A stretch of DNA of 64,000 nucleotides from QZKY01 sp963666295 (GCA_963666295.1 OY762707.1:1178001-1242000); one strand, 5' to 3'; shown: positions 17,091 through 26,649, numbered from the stretch's first letter. Made by a program: numbers and translations. The notes: a model not told the origin generated them from the sequence alone.

Positions 17091-17270
17091 ATGAATCTGG
17101 CAGAGCAAACTCGACGTATTGACAACACCAAAGCTGAAATCGTTAATCAGGGCATTTCATACCAGTCTGTCTATGGCACCAGCTTCGCCGCTGCATTCAT
17201 GAGAACGCAAGGCATCAACATTGAGATTGCCAAACGTGTGCTTTCTCAGCCTCAAGCACGAAGAAAATAG
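17091..17270 (+). CDS. Orphan 59-residue protein between two matching terminators
   Basis: A small basic protein, without cysteine and without a membrane helix or signal peptide. The ATG at 17091 has an ideal GGAGG site eight bases upstream, so it is preferred over the in-frame start at 17049. A mixed helix-like sequence (KAEIVNQGISYQSVYGTSFAAAFMR) then a basic C-terminus (RKVLSQPQARRK-like) suggest a compact cytoplasmic protein. I recognise no family. The gene is insulated by the erpA terminator and its own terminator, so it is transcribed alone; the good ribosome site argues that it is real. Confidence 0.65.
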   Translation: MNLAEQTRRIDNTKAEIVNQGISYQSVYGTSFAAAFMRTQGINIEIAKRVLSQPQARRK

Positions 17271-17288
17271 TAGTGCAAATTATTTAAT

Positions 17289-17311
17289 AAAGGGCGCCTG
17301 ATGCGCCCTTT
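17289..17311 (+). terminator. Intrinsic terminator after the 59-residue ORF
   Basis: AAAGGGCGC, loop CTGAT, GCGCCCTTT then CAACTTTTT. Same nine-base arms as the erpA terminator 340 bases upstream. Confidence 0.85.
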
Positions 17312-17366
17312 CAACTTTTTCCTCCAGGCAGGGCGTCGCGGCACAGCGCATTTTCCCGTTTTCAAG

Positions 17367-18134
17367 CTAAATCCCGATTATCTGGTTCGGATCAAATCCG
17401 TTTTGCCCATCAAGCGTCCGTCCACGCGGATTGATCACAACCCGACAGCGCCCGACCTGAAAATCGGATGCGGTATGAGTATGACCACATACCCAAGTGT
17501 CTACAAATGGAAAAAGGCGATCCAGATTCGAGGCAAAAGCTGCCGATGACAAATCGTCCCGATAGTGATCCGGCACACCCAGAAACGTAGGCACATGATG
17601 TGTGACCACCATCGTCTTGCCATCAAATTCCCGGCTCAACTCCTTGCTCAACCATGTCACGGCCTGATCGTGCCACACGGTCTTTTTGTGTGGTGTCACC
17701 ACACCATCGTCCGAAAGAATATCTTTGCGATCCAGTGGCGTATTCGTCCGCGGCCGGCTGATTGCCAGCCAGCGCGCTTCATGGCCGAACAGGTTATAGT
17801 CCGTCCAGAGCGTTGTACCCAAAATGCGCACCCCCTTGAAATAAATGAGTTCTTGCTCAAGAAAGTGAATATCCAGCTCACGAGCAATGAAATGCATTTC
17901 CGCCAGCAATTCATCGGCATTGTGGCCATAAAACTCTTGATTGCCGGAAACATACACAATGGGCGTGTCTTTAAAATTCTGCCGCGCCCAATGCAAGCCC
18001 GCCGTGCCATTGGCGATGTCGCCCGCCAGCACGACCAGATCAGCGGGTACTTGCGGCGCGTGCCAGCTCTGATTATTCAGATGCAAATCCGAGAGGACCC
18101 GGATTCTTAGAGGGTAGGGGTGCTCATCAAACAT
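17367..18134 (-). CDS. Calcineurin-like metallophosphoesterase with an altered catalytic motif
   Basis: A 255-residue two-metal phosphoesterase-fold protein. Motifs in order: SDLHL (residues 15-19), GDIANG (38-43), GNQEFYG (64-70), VTHHVPT near residue 179, and CGHTHTASD near 213. All metal ligands appear present, but the third motif reads GNQE where the superfamily has GNHD or GNHE; the usual His is Gln66, encoded by CAA. That His acts as proton donor in characterised enzymes. The protein may therefore have lower or changed activity. No export signal, so probably cytoplasmic; substrate unknown. Transcribed after icd, with a strong terminator between the two. Confidence 0.85.
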   Translation of the reverse strand: MFDEHPYPLRIRVLSDLHLNNQSWHAPQVPADLVVLAGDIANGTAGLHWARQNFKDTPIVYVSGNQEFYGHNADELLAEMHFIARELDIHFLEQELIYFKGVRILGTTLWTDYNLFGHEARWLAISRPRTNTPLDRKDILSDDGVVTPHKKTVWHDQAVTWLSKELSREFDGKTMVVTHHVPTFLGVPDHYRDDLSSAAFASNLDRLFPFVDTWVCGHTHTASDFQVGRCRVVINPRGRTLDGQNGFDPNQIIGI

Positions 18135-18162
18135 GGTTTAGTTTTAGCAGTAACATCAAAGC

Positions 18163-18192
18163 GAAAATGGGCGCCAGTAAGCGCCCATTTTC
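18163..18192 (-). terminator. Intrinsic terminator downstream of icd
   Basis: GAAAATGGGCGC and GCGCCCATTTTC form a 12-base-pair perfect stem with a six-base loop. Lies 22 bases after the icd stop on the minus strand, and should isolate the metallophosphoesterase gene from icd. Confidence 0.85.
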
Positions 18193-18214
18193 ATTCATCT
18201 ATATTTCAACACGC

Positions 18215-19468
18215 CTACATCTGGGCAATCATTTCGTCACCAAATTCCCTGGTACCAACTTCGGTCGCGCTATCCATCAAGCGGGCAAAGTCGTTCGTAA
18301 CGCGCCTGGTAGAAATCGCTTTTTGCATCGCATCAATCACAATGTCGGCCGCTTCAACCCAACCGATATGGCGCAGCATCATTTCTGCCGACAAAATCAC
18401 TGAACCCGGATTAACGATGTTCTGACCAGCGAGTGATGGCGCAGTACCATGCGTCGCCTCAAAGATCGCCACTGAATCGGATATATTCGCACCCGGCGCA
18501 ATGCCAATACCGCCAACCTGTGCGGCCAGTGCATCCGAAATGTAGTCGCCATTCAGGTTCATCGTCGCAATCACGCTGAACTCTTCCGGGCGCAGCAGGA
18601 TTTCCTGCAAGAAAGCATCTGCCAGCACATCCTTGATGACAATCTCCTTTCCGGTCTGCGGATTCTTGAACTTGCACCAGGGGCCGTTACCTATCAGTTC
18701 CGCACCAAATTCATTTTGCGCCAATGCATAGCCCCAATCACGAAAACCGCCTTCGGTGAACTTCATGATGTTGCCCTTGTGTACCAAGGTCACCGAGTCG
18801 CGATCATTGTCGATGGCATACTGAATCGCCTTGCGCACCAGACGCTCGGTACCCTCTTCGGAAACCGGCTTGATACCAATCCCGGATGTTTCCGGAAAGC
18901 GAATCTGGCTGACGCCCATTTCCTTTTGCAGAAATTCAATCAGTTTTTTTGCTTCTTCGGAGCCTTCGGCCCATTCAATGCCTGCGTAGATGTCTTCGGT
19001 GTTTTCGCGGAAAATTACCATGTCGGTCTTACCCGGCTCACGCAGCGGAGAGGGCACGCCCTGAAAATAACGCACCGGACGCAAGCAAACATACAAATCC
19101 AGTTGTTGGCGCAAGGCCACATTCAACGAACGGATTCCCCCGCCCACTGGCGTGGTCAGCGGGCCCTTGATCGAGATAAGATATTCCTTCATCGCTTCGA
19201 GCGTTTCTTCCGGCAACCAAGTGTCAGCATCATACACTCTGGTCGCTTTTTCACCGGCAAACACTTCCATCCACTCGATTTTGCGCTGACCGCTGTACGC
19301 TTTTTCAACAGCGGCATCGATGACTTTCTTCATTACCGGCACCACATCCACGCCTATGCCATCGCCTTCGATATAAGGAATGACCGGATGATTCGGTACG
19401 TTCAGTGTGAAATCCGGATTAACGGTGATTTTCTCGCCACCCTCTGGAACCTGAATATGTTGGTACAT
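18215..19468 (-). CDS. icd: NADP-dependent isocitrate dehydrogenase
   Basis: TCA-cycle enzyme converting isocitrate to 2-oxoglutarate. The 417-residue protein is of the E. coli dimeric type: TPVGGGIRSLNVALRQ carries the phosphorylatable Ser (E. coli Ser113), LDLYVCLRPVRYF follows, and YIEGDGIGVDVVP lies at the N-terminus. ISDSVAIFEATHGTAP near residue 331 is characteristic. The start MYQHIQVPEGG is chosen over an upstream in-frame Met because of the family start and a good GGAG site at -10. Encoded after secF on the same strand but probably with its own promoter. Terminator downstream. Confidence 0.96.
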   Translation of the reverse strand: MYQHIQVPEGGEKITVNPDFTLNVPNHPVIPYIEGDGIGVDVVPVMKKVIDAAVEKAYSGQRKIEWMEVFAGEKATRVYDADTWLPEETLEAMKEYLISIKGPLTTPVGGGIRSLNVALRQQLDLYVCLRPVRYFQGVPSPLREPGKTDMVIFRENTEDIYAGIEWAEGSEEAKKLIEFLQKEMGVSQIRFPETSGIGIKPVSEEGTERLVRKAIQYAIDNDRDSVTLVHKGNIMKFTEGGFRDWGYALAQNEFGAELIGNGPWCKFKNPQTGKEIVIKDVLADAFLQEILLRPEEFSVIATMNLNGDYISDALAAQVGGIGIAPGANISDSVAIFEATHGTAPSLAGQNIVNPGSVILSAEMMLRHIGWVEAADIVIDAMQKAISTRRVTNDFARLMDSATEVGTREFGDEMIAQM

Positions 19469-19508
19469 GTTTTTCTCCGAAAATTTTTGTCCGCGAATAA
19501 TGCGCCGG

Positions 19509-20447
19509 TTAAACAACCGCGCCATCAACTTCGTCTTTTTCTCGCACGGGCTTGATCAAATCTTCACGACGAATGCCCAGCCACATCGCGATGGCGGCAG
19601 CCACGAAAATCGAGGAATAAATCCCGAAACAAATGCCGATCGTCAGCGCCACAGCAAAAAAATGCAGTGTTGGTCCGCCAAAGAGCAGCATCGACAACAC
19701 CATGATTTGCGTACTGCCGTGGGTAATCACGGTGCGAGAAATGGTGCTGGTAATGGCATGATCGAGCACTTCCTTAACCGATAGGCGGCGCTTCTTGCGA
19801 AAGGTTTCTCGCACGCGATCAAAAATGATGACGGACTCATTGACGGAATATCCCATCACCGCCAGTACCGCCGCCAGCACCGAGAGCGAGAATTCCCACT
19901 CGAAAAAGGCGAAGCAACCGAGGATGATAATCACGTCATGCAGATTGGCCAAAATCGCCGCAGCCGCGTACTTCCACTCGAAACGGAAAGCCAAGTAAAT
20001 CACAACGCCGATGATGACGAAACCCAGTGCCATGAAACCATCGTGCATCAGTTCTTCGCCGACTTGCGGCCCGACAAACTCGACGCGCTGCAGCTTGACA
20101 CTGGCGTCCTGCGCTTTCAGCGCACCCATAACCAGATCGCTTTGCTTGGCCGATGTCACGCCTTCCTGCATTGGCAGATTGATCAGCACGTCCTGCGCGC
20201 GTCCGAAATTCTGTACCTGCGCATCCTTGAAACCAACGCCTTTGACGGCCTCACGCACCTGCTTGATATCGGCAGCTTGCGAGTAAGAGACTTCCATCAC
20301 CGTGCCACCGGTAAATTCGATCGAAAGATGCAATCCCTTCTGCCACAAGAAGAAAACGGCCACGACAAAGGTCAGCGCTGAAATGGCATTGAAGATCAGC
20401 GCATGCCGCATGAAGGGAATATCTTTTTTAATCCGAAAGAATTCCAT
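19509..20447 (-). CDS. secF: Protein translocase subunit SecF
   Basis: Inner-membrane partner of SecD that uses the proton-motive force to pull proteins through SecYEG. The 312-residue protein has TM1 near residues 18-35, then the periplasmic region with GLHLSIEFTGGTVMEV near 33, and five further helices after residue 140. The motifs GYSVNESVIIFDRVRE near 206 and FGGPTLHFFAVALTIG near 265 are SecF hallmarks. Directly follows secD with a 45-base gap. Order yajC-secD-secF is conserved. Confidence 0.96.
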   Translation of the reverse strand: MEFFRIKKDIPFMRHALIFNAISALTFVVAVFFLWQKGLHLSIEFTGGTVMEVSYSQAADIKQVREAVKGVGFKDAQVQNFGRAQDVLINLPMQEGVTSAKQSDLVMGALKAQDASVKLQRVEFVGPQVGEELMHDGFMALGFVIIGVVIYLAFRFEWKYAAAAILANLHDVIIILGCFAFFEWEFSLSVLAAVLAVMGYSVNESVIIFDRVRETFRKKRRLSVKEVLDHAITSTISRTVITHGSTQIMVLSMLLFGGPTLHFFAVALTIGICFGIYSSIFVAAAIAMWLGIRREDLIKPVREKDEVDGAVV

Positions 20448-20492
20448 GTTGAATCCTGTTGATGATTATTCGGTCAAATTCTATAAACGTGC

Positions 20493-22355
20493 TCACTGCT
20501 GCCCCGGTTTCCAGACCTGGCCAATCGAAATCGACGTCAGTTTCTTGCGCCGGCCGTACCAGAAATTGACGAGCCCGCGTGAGGCAAACACCGCCGAAAA
20601 CATCGAGGTCAGAATGCCCAGCACATGCACGACCGCAAAACCACGTACCGGCCCGGAGCCGAATGCCAACAGTGCCAACCCGACGATCAGCGTCGTGATA
20701 TTGGAGTCCAGAATCGTGGCCCACGCCTGCGAAAAACCGTTGTGTATCGCCATTTGCGGCGATGCACCGTCCCGCAATTCTTCCCGCACGCGTTCATTAA
20801 TCAGCACATTGGCATCAATCGCCATCCCCAGTGTCAGCGCCACGGCCGCCATACCGGGCAAGGTCAGGGTAGCCTGCAAGAGCGACAGCACGGCAACCAA
20901 CAACAACAGGTTCAAGGACAAGGCCAGCACACTGAATACGCCAAACATCAGGTAATAGGCAATCATGAACACCGCCACGGCTATAAAACCATACAGCGTG
21001 GAGTTGAAGCCTTTGGTCACGTTGTCGGCACCCAGTTGCGGCCCAATCGTGCGTTCTTCAACGATTTCCATCGGCGCTGCCAACGAACCGGCGCGCAACA
21101 GCAAGGCCAGATCGGTCGCCGATTCAGAATTGCCCATGCCGGTAATCTGGAAGCGCGAGCCGAGTTCATCACGGATGGTTGCAACCGTCAGCACTTCGCC
21201 ACGTCCTTTTTCAAACAGCACGATTGCCATCAGCTTGCCAATCTTGTCGCGTGTGGCATAACGCATCTTGCGGCCGCCTTCACTGTTCAGATCGACACTG
21301 ACTGACGCCTGCTGGTTCTGGTCAAAGCTGGCTGACGCATTGGAAATGTATTCACCCGTAATTACCGGTTCTTTGTACAAAATCACCGGCGCGCCGCGCC
21401 CAACACGGAATAGCTCGGAACCAAATGGCACCACCGCTGTTTCTTCCATGCCACGCGTGACCGATTCGTCAGCCATCCGCACTTCCAGCGTTGCGGTACG
21501 ACCAATGATGTCTTTGGCGCGCGAAACGTCCTGCACGCCCGGCAATTGCACCACAATCCGATCCGCACCCTGGCGCTGGATGATCGGCTCCGCCACACCC
21601 AGTTCATTGACGCGCTTGGACAACGTGGAAATGTTTTGCTTGATACCCGCATCCTGCGCCTGCGTCACTGCAGCTTCACTCAGCGTCATCACCAGCTTGA
21701 AATTGTCTCCGTCTGGCACTTCCTGCATCACCAGATCAGGCAAGCGCTTAGCCAGAATTTCCTTTGCTTTGGTACGCGTTTCTTCACTTCTGAAACGCAC
21801 ATCAATGGCGCCTTCGCTACGGCGAATACCCGCATGGCGAATCTTTTCTTCGCGCAAGGTACTGCGTGCCGTTGCCAGCAAGCCTTGCAGGCGCTGATTG
21901 ATCACTGCCTTGATATCGACCTGCATCAAAAAGTGGACGCCACCGCGCAAGTCCAGGCCAAGATACATCGGCAACGCGCGTATCTTTTGCAGCCATTGAG
22001 GCGTATTCGACAACAGGTTAAACGCAACCATGTAGCTTGGGTCGGCCGGGTCGTTATTCAGCTCACGCTCAAGCAAAGCCTTGGCCTTGAACTGGGTATC
22101 CGTATCGGAAAATCGGACGCGGATTGATGCCTGACTGCTTTTTGCGTCAAAGAAAATGCCCGTCGAAGATATTTTCTCGGCCTGCAGAATACGCTCGACC
22201 TGTGACATGAGTTCAGCACGAATTTTCAGTGTCGCTTTGGCGCTGCTGAGCTGAACAGCCGGAGATTCACCAAAAAAATTCGGTGCCGTGTAAAGTGCGC
22301 CAAAAATCAGGGCAGCGAGAATTAATGCATATCGCCAGAGAGGGTAGCGGTTCAT
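20493..22355 (-). CDS. secD: Protein translocase subunit SecD
   Basis: Large subunit of the SecDF translocation motor. The 620-residue protein has one N-terminal helix (about 8-26), a big periplasmic domain with LGLDLRGGVHFLMQVD near residue 130, and five C-terminal helices with MAIDANVLINERVREE near 515. The D in MAIDANVLI belongs to the proton-relay motif. Found after yajC with a 20-base gap and before secF. Starts MNRYPLWRYALIL, the usual SecD N-terminus in betaproteobacteria. Confidence 0.97.
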   Translation of the reverse strand: MNRYPLWRYALILAALIFGALYTAPNFFGESPAVQLSSAKATLKIRAELMSQVERILQAEKISSTGIFFDAKSSQASIRVRFSDTDTQFKAKALLERELNNDPADPSYMVAFNLLSNTPQWLQKIRALPMYLGLDLRGGVHFLMQVDIKAVINQRLQGLLATARSTLREEKIRHAGIRRSEGAIDVRFRSEETRTKAKEILAKRLPDLVMQEVPDGDNFKLVMTLSEAAVTQAQDAGIKQNISTLSKRVNELGVAEPIIQRQGADRIVVQLPGVQDVSRAKDIIGRTATLEVRMADESVTRGMEETAVVPFGSELFRVGRGAPVILYKEPVITGEYISNASASFDQNQQASVSVDLNSEGGRKMRYATRDKIGKLMAIVLFEKGRGEVLTVATIRDELGSRFQITGMGNSESATDLALLLRAGSLAAPMEIVEERTIGPQLGADNVTKGFNSTLYGFIAVAVFMIAYYLMFGVFSVLALSLNLLLLVAVLSLLQATLTLPGMAAVALTLGMAIDANVLINERVREELRDGASPQMAIHNGFSQAWATILDSNITTLIVGLALLAFGSGPVRGFAVVHVLGILTSMFSAVFASRGLVNFWYGRRKKLTSISIGQVWKPGQQ

Positions 22356-22375
22356 GGTCTTTCAGCCGTTCAAAA

Positions 22376-22723
22376 TTACGCGCAGCAAGAAGGCGGGGGC
22401 GGTAAAAGATCGGTTGGAGGTACACCGCCATTTTCATTAAAGCTGTCCAGCGTGCCTCTAGGCAATACCGTAGTCACTACCGCTTTTTGCACAACGATAT
22501 TCACGTCGGATGCGATTTCGATCGTGACTGCTGTTTCGTGAATTTTGGCAACCTTGCCGAAAATGCCACTCGCAGTAACCACTTCATCTCCTTCTCGCAG
22601 TGCTTCCAGCATCTGCCTTTGCTGTGCCTGCCGCTTTTGCTGCGGACGAATCAGCAAAAAATAAAACAGCACAAACATCAGGCCAATCGGCCACAAATTC
22701 GCGAAATTCATTCCTTCAGCCAT
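22376..22723 (-). CDS. yajC: Preprotein translocase accessory subunit YajC
   Basis: Small inner-membrane protein of the SecDF-YajC complex. 115 residues: one transmembrane helix with LMFVLFYFLLIRPQQKR (about residues 12-28) and a cytoplasmic KOW-like part with EGDEVVTASGIFGKV. The start MAEGMNF, with GGAG seven bases before it, is preferred over the longer upstream frame. Followed by secD after 20 bases; tgt lies 190 bases upstream. The Pro-rich C-terminus ending in Cys-Cys-Ala is less conserved. Confidence 0.95.
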   Translation of the reverse strand: MAEGMNFANLWPIGLMFVLFYFLLIRPQQKRQAQQRQMLEALREGDEVVTASGIFGKVAKIHETAVTIEIASDVNIVVQKAVVTTVLPRGTLDSFNENGGVPPTDLLPPPPSCCA

Positions 22724-22913
22724 AAGATCTCCAATAAATCGGCTTTGCGCCGGAAATGCGCACAGGAAACCTGCAGACATTCACCGAATAACGTAGCATT
22801 CTAGCACCTGAGTCCGCCGTTTTTGATGAATCAGGGATGACGTAGATGCAAGCGTGTGTAACAAAACACCTTAAAACCCCGCTCTTTCTATACACCAGCA
22901 AATATCCAGCGCT

Positions 22914-24041
22914 TTAGACGCCTCGCTCGCGATCCGCGTGGAATTGCGATACGAATTGCGCAAAACGCCCGGCTGCAATCGCATCGCGCATTTCGCGCAT
23001 CAATTCCAGGTAGTAGTGCAAATTGTGAATCGTGTTCAGGCGTGGGCCGAGCATTTCGCCGGTGCGATCCAGATGATACAGGTAAGCGCGCGAAAAATTT
23101 CGGCAGGTATAGCAGGTGCAGGTTTCATCCAGCGGCAGCGTGTCTTCCCTGAAGCGCGCATTGCGGATGCGGATGTCACCAAAACGGGTAAACAGCCAAC
23201 CATTGCGCGCATTGCGGGTCGGCATCACGCAATCGAACATGTCGATCCCATTGGCCACGCCGGCAACCAGATCTTCCGGCGTGCCCACTCCCATCAGATA
23301 ATGCGGTTTTTCAGGCGGCAGTAGCGGCCCGGTATGCGCCAGAATGCGCCGCATTTCTTCCTTCGGCTCGCCAACCGACAAGCCGCCAATCGCCATGCCA
23401 TCAAACCCCATTTGATTCAATCCATCCAGCGATTCATCGCGCAAATCTTCATACATGCCACCTTGCACAATACCGAACAAGGCATTCGGATTTTCTTCGC
23501 GATCGAATTCAGCCTTCGAGCGGGTGCCCCAGCGCAAGGACAATTGCATCGACGCTGCCGCTTCATCCTTGGTGGCCGGGCGCTCGTCAATCAGATACGG
23601 CGTACATTCATCGAACTGCATCACCACGTCGGCATCCAGGATGCGCTGGATTTGCATCGACACTTCGGGAGACATAAACAGCTTGTCGCCATTGACTGGC
23701 GAGGCGAAACGCACCCCTTCTTCGCTGATTTTGCGCATTGCGCCCAGCGAATACACCTGAAAGCCGCCCGAATCGGTCAGAATCGGCTTGTCCCACCCCA
23801 TGAAGCGGTGCAGCCCGCCAAATTTCTCGACTACCTGCAAACCGGGCCGCAACCACAGATGAAAAGTATTACCCAGAATGATCTGGGCATCGACATCATC
23901 CAGTTCGGTCGGTGACATGGCCTTGACCGAGCCGTAAGTGCCAACCGGCATGAAAACCGGCGTCTCGATCGTGCCGCGATTCAGTGTCAGACGACCGCGC
24001 CGGGCATTGCCATCCGTATTCAATAATTCAAATTCAAGCAT
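22914..24041 (-). CDS. tgt: tRNA-guanine transglycosylase Tgt
   Basis: Exchanges G34 for preQ1 in tRNAs for Asp, Asn, His and Tyr, leading to queuosine. The 375-residue protein shows LTDSGGFQVYSLG with the general base Asp near residue 90, the nucleophile region MFDCVMPTRNARNG near 265-278, and a zinc site CTCYTCRNF...LYHL near 305-335. The start overlaps the end of queA by eight bases. Queuosine enzymes QueA and Tgt thus form a coupled pair ahead of yajC-secDF. Confidence 0.97.
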   Translation of the reverse strand: MLEFELLNTDGNARRGRLTLNRGTIETPVFMPVGTYGSVKAMSPTELDDVDAQIILGNTFHLWLRPGLQVVEKFGGLHRFMGWDKPILTDSGGFQVYSLGAMRKISEEGVRFASPVNGDKLFMSPEVSMQIQRILDADVVMQFDECTPYLIDERPATKDEAAASMQLSLRWGTRSKAEFDREENPNALFGIVQGGMYEDLRDESLDGLNQMGFDGMAIGGLSVGEPKEEMRRILAHTGPLLPPEKPHYLMGVGTPEDLVAGVANGIDMFDCVMPTRNARNGWLFTRFGDIRIRNARFREDTLPLDETCTCYTCRNFSRAYLYHLDRTGEMLGPRLNTIHNLHYYLELMREMRDAIAAGRFAQFVSQFHADRERGV

Positions 24042-25059
24042 CAGGATTTCTAGTCAAAAGCATGGCATCGCCATAACTGAAAAAGCGGTAACGCTGGGCG
24101 ATCGCATGCGCATACGCCTTGAAAATCGTATCGTAACCGGCAAACGCCGCCACCAGCATCAGCAAGGTGGATTTTGGCAAATGGAAATTCGTAATCAGGC
24201 GCGTCACGGTCTGAAAAGCGTATCCGGGCGTGATGAACAGCGCCGTATCCGCACTGCCCGCTTTCAACTCGCCGTCTTGCGATGCCGACTCTAACGCACG
24301 CAAGCTAGTGGTGCCGACCGCCACCACGTCCCTGCCTGCTGCCTGTGCTGTTCGAACTGCATCAACGGTCGCTTGCGGGATGGTGTACCACTCGCTGTGC
24401 ATGTCATGCTCGGCCAGCTTTTCGGTTCGAACCGGCTGGAAAGTCCCGGCACCGACATGCAAGGTCACGGTTGCAAACTGCACGCCCTTGTCGCGCAAGC
24501 GCTGCATTAGCACATCGTCAAAATGCAAACCAGCCGTTGGTGCTGCGACAGCGCCCGGCACGTTGGCATATACCGTCTGGTAGCGCGCCTCATCATGTTC
24601 ATTCGCCGCCCGATCAATGTAGGGCGGCAGCGGCAAGTGACCGTATGTGTCCAGCAGGACAAACACTTCGGAAGGGAAGGTCAGCGTGAAAAACTGGCCG
24701 ACGCGCTCACCGACTTCAACATCAAACGCATCCGCCAGACGCAAAACGCTACCCGCTTTCGGGGATTTTGAAGCACGCACTTGCGCCAGCACTCTTCGAT
24801 CATCCAGCACACGCTCGACCAGTACTTCAACTTGACCGCCCGTCTGCTTGGCACCAAAAAAGCGCGCTTTCAATACGCGCGTGTCGTTAAACACCAGCAA
24901 ATCACCAGCAGCAAGCAGATCGGGAAGGTCGGCAAACTGACGATCTACCGGCTGGTTTTGATCGACATGTAGCAGACGCGACGCGGTGCGCTCTGGAAGC
25001 GGCATTTGCGCAATCAGTGCTGCAGGCAAATCAAAATCAAAATCGGAAAGCGTGTACAT
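24034..25059 (-). CDS. queA: S-adenosylmethionine:tRNA ribosyltransferase-isomerase QueA
   Basis: Adds the ribosyl part of SAM to preQ1-tRNA, giving epoxyqueuosine. The 341-residue protein starts MYTLSDFDFDLPAALIAQ, typical for QueA; it also shows DLLVFNDTRVLKARFFG near residue 52, PTAGLHFDDVLM near 170, and FHLPKSTLLMLVAAFAG near 292. Overlaps tgt by eight bases. Begins 45 bases after malQ, so it may share malQ transcription or use a promoter inside that gap. Confidence 0.97.
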   Translation of the reverse strand: MYTLSDFDFDLPAALIAQMPLPERTASRLLHVDQNQPVDRQFADLPDLLAAGDLLVFNDTRVLKARFFGAKQTGGQVEVLVERVLDDRRVLAQVRASKSPKAGSVLRLADAFDVEVGERVGQFFTLTFPSEVFVLLDTYGHLPLPPYIDRAANEHDEARYQTVYANVPGAVAAPTAGLHFDDVLMQRLRDKGVQFATVTLHVGAGTFQPVRTEKLAEHDMHSEWYTIPQATVDAVRTAQAAGRDVVAVGTTSLRALESASQDGELKAGSADTALFITPGYAFQTVTRLITNFHLPKSTLLMLVAAFAGYDTIFKAYAHAIAQRYRFFSYGDAMLLTRNPDA

Positions 25060-25104
25060 CCGCGCCCGCCACCTGTCATCGTGGGAAAACCCGCTATTTT
25101 ACGC

Positions 25105-26649
25105 TTAACTTGGCGGTTCAACTTCCGAATGCGGCATTTCCGGACATACTTCATTGCGGCAACGCCCGTACAAATGGGTCAGTTCCGCCAACCGTGCTGC
25201 ATGCCAACCCTCAACCTGCTCCCAGTTAAAACGCCACTCCCAGCAGCCTTCGCCTTCACCGGGGAAATTCATGCGGTGCTCGCTTCCCAGACCCAGCACA
25301 TCCTGCATCGGAAAAATGGCATACGCTGCCGTGGAAGAAGAGGCGACCCGGATCAGATCCCAATGTATCCAGTCGCCGCTAATGCTCATGTAGCGCCGCG
25401 CGTAGTCCCGCTCGACCTCGTCGATGGATTGCCACCAGCCAGCTGTCGTGTCGTTGTCATGCGTGCCGGTATACACTACCGTATCCTGATCGAAGTTATG
25501 CGGCAAATAGGGATTGGTTGGCTGGTTTTCGAACGCGAACTGCAAGATGCGCATACCCGGAAAGCCTTGCGACTTGCGCAGTTCGTTCACTTCGACCGTA
25601 ATCAAACCGAGATCTTCAGCAATCACGTTCAGTTCACCGAGTTCGGCACGCATCGCATCAAACACTGCCGCACCCGGACCTGGTTGCCAGCTTCCTTCTG
25701 CAGATGTACGCGCATCCGCCGGAATTTGCCAGAATGCTTCGAAACCACGAAAGTGGTCAATACGGACGATGTCGCACATCGTCAGGGTATGGCGCATGCG
25801 CTCAATCCACCAGCGATATCCCTCATCTGCATGTGCTTTCCAGTCATATAAAGGATTACCCCAGAATTGTCCGGTTTCGCTGAACCGGTCTGGCGGCACC
25901 CCTGCCACCGTTTTCGGTCGTCCAGCCTCATCCAGATCAAAAAGACGCGGATTCGCCCAGACATCGGCGCTGTGTTGCGATAGAAAAATGGGCATGTCGC
26001 CGATGATTTCAACGCCGCGCTGGTTGGCATAAGCTTTCAGGTTGTCCCACTGCGAAAAAAAACACCACTGACAGAATTTCCAGAACTGGACTTCTTCTGC
26101 ATGCTCGATGGTCGCTTCCAACAGCGCGTCAGGATCGCGCCTGGCCAGCGGTTCTGGCCAGTTCTGCCAGGTCGTTTCGCGATTGAAATGGTGGTCCAGA
26201 GCCTGAAACAAAGCATAATCATCCAGCCAGACTCGCGCATCACCACAAAATTGCTTGAACGCATCAAAGGCGCGCGTATCCCCGCGTACCAAAAATTCTC
26301 TCGCTGCCTTGCGCAAACGCGCAGTGCGAAACGCCATGATGGCCGGGTAGTTGACGCGTCCATCCTCAAAGCCCGGAATAGGCAAAATATCTGCATCGTC
26401 GAGCCAACCCCGTTCGCAAAGCTGTACCAGGTCGACCAGCAAAATATTGCCAGCAAAGGCTGACGGACTCATATAAGGCGAATTTCCCCACCCAATATCA
26501 CCCAGCGGTAGCACTTGCCACAGAGATTGATGTCCGACAGTGAGCCAGTCTATAAAATGATAGGCAGCAGCGCCCAGATCACCAGAGCCATGTAAGCCGG
26601 GCAGGGAAGTCGGGTGCAGCAAAACACCGCTACGGCGGGGGAGTGGCAT
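25105..26649 (-). CDS. malQ: 4-alpha-glucanotransferase (amylomaltase) MalQ
   Basis: Moves maltodextrin segments between glucan chains; used in maltodextrin or glycogen metabolism. The 514-residue protein starts MPLPRRSGVLLHPTSLPG, chosen for the family start and GGAG seven bases upstream, rather than the ATG 18 bases earlier. GH77 motifs: GDMPIFLSQHSADVW near residue 210, VRIDHFRGFEAFW with the nucleophile Asp near 290, NVIAEDLGLIT with the acid/base Glu near 335, and TGTHDNDTTAGWW near 385. No other glycogen or maltose genes are visible nearby. Divergent from recG with start codons about 105 bases apart. Confidence 0.95.
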   Translation of the reverse strand: MPLPRRSGVLLHPTSLPGLHGSGDLGAAAYHFIDWLTVGHQSLWQVLPLGDIGWGNSPYMSPSAFAGNILLVDLVQLCERGWLDDADILPIPGFEDGRVNYPAIMAFRTARLRKAAREFLVRGDTRAFDAFKQFCGDARVWLDDYALFQALDHHFNRETTWQNWPEPLARRDPDALLEATIEHAEEVQFWKFCQWCFFSQWDNLKAYANQRGVEIIGDMPIFLSQHSADVWANPRLFDLDEAGRPKTVAGVPPDRFSETGQFWGNPLYDWKAHADEGYRWWIERMRHTLTMCDIVRIDHFRGFEAFWQIPADARTSAEGSWQPGPGAAVFDAMRAELGELNVIAEDLGLITVEVNELRKSQGFPGMRILQFAFENQPTNPYLPHNFDQDTVVYTGTHDNDTTAGWWQSIDEVERDYARRYMSISGDWIHWDLIRVASSSTAAYAIFPMQDVLGLGSEHRMNFPGEGEGCWEWRFNWEQVEGWHAARLAELTHLYGRCRNEVCPEMPHSEVEPPS

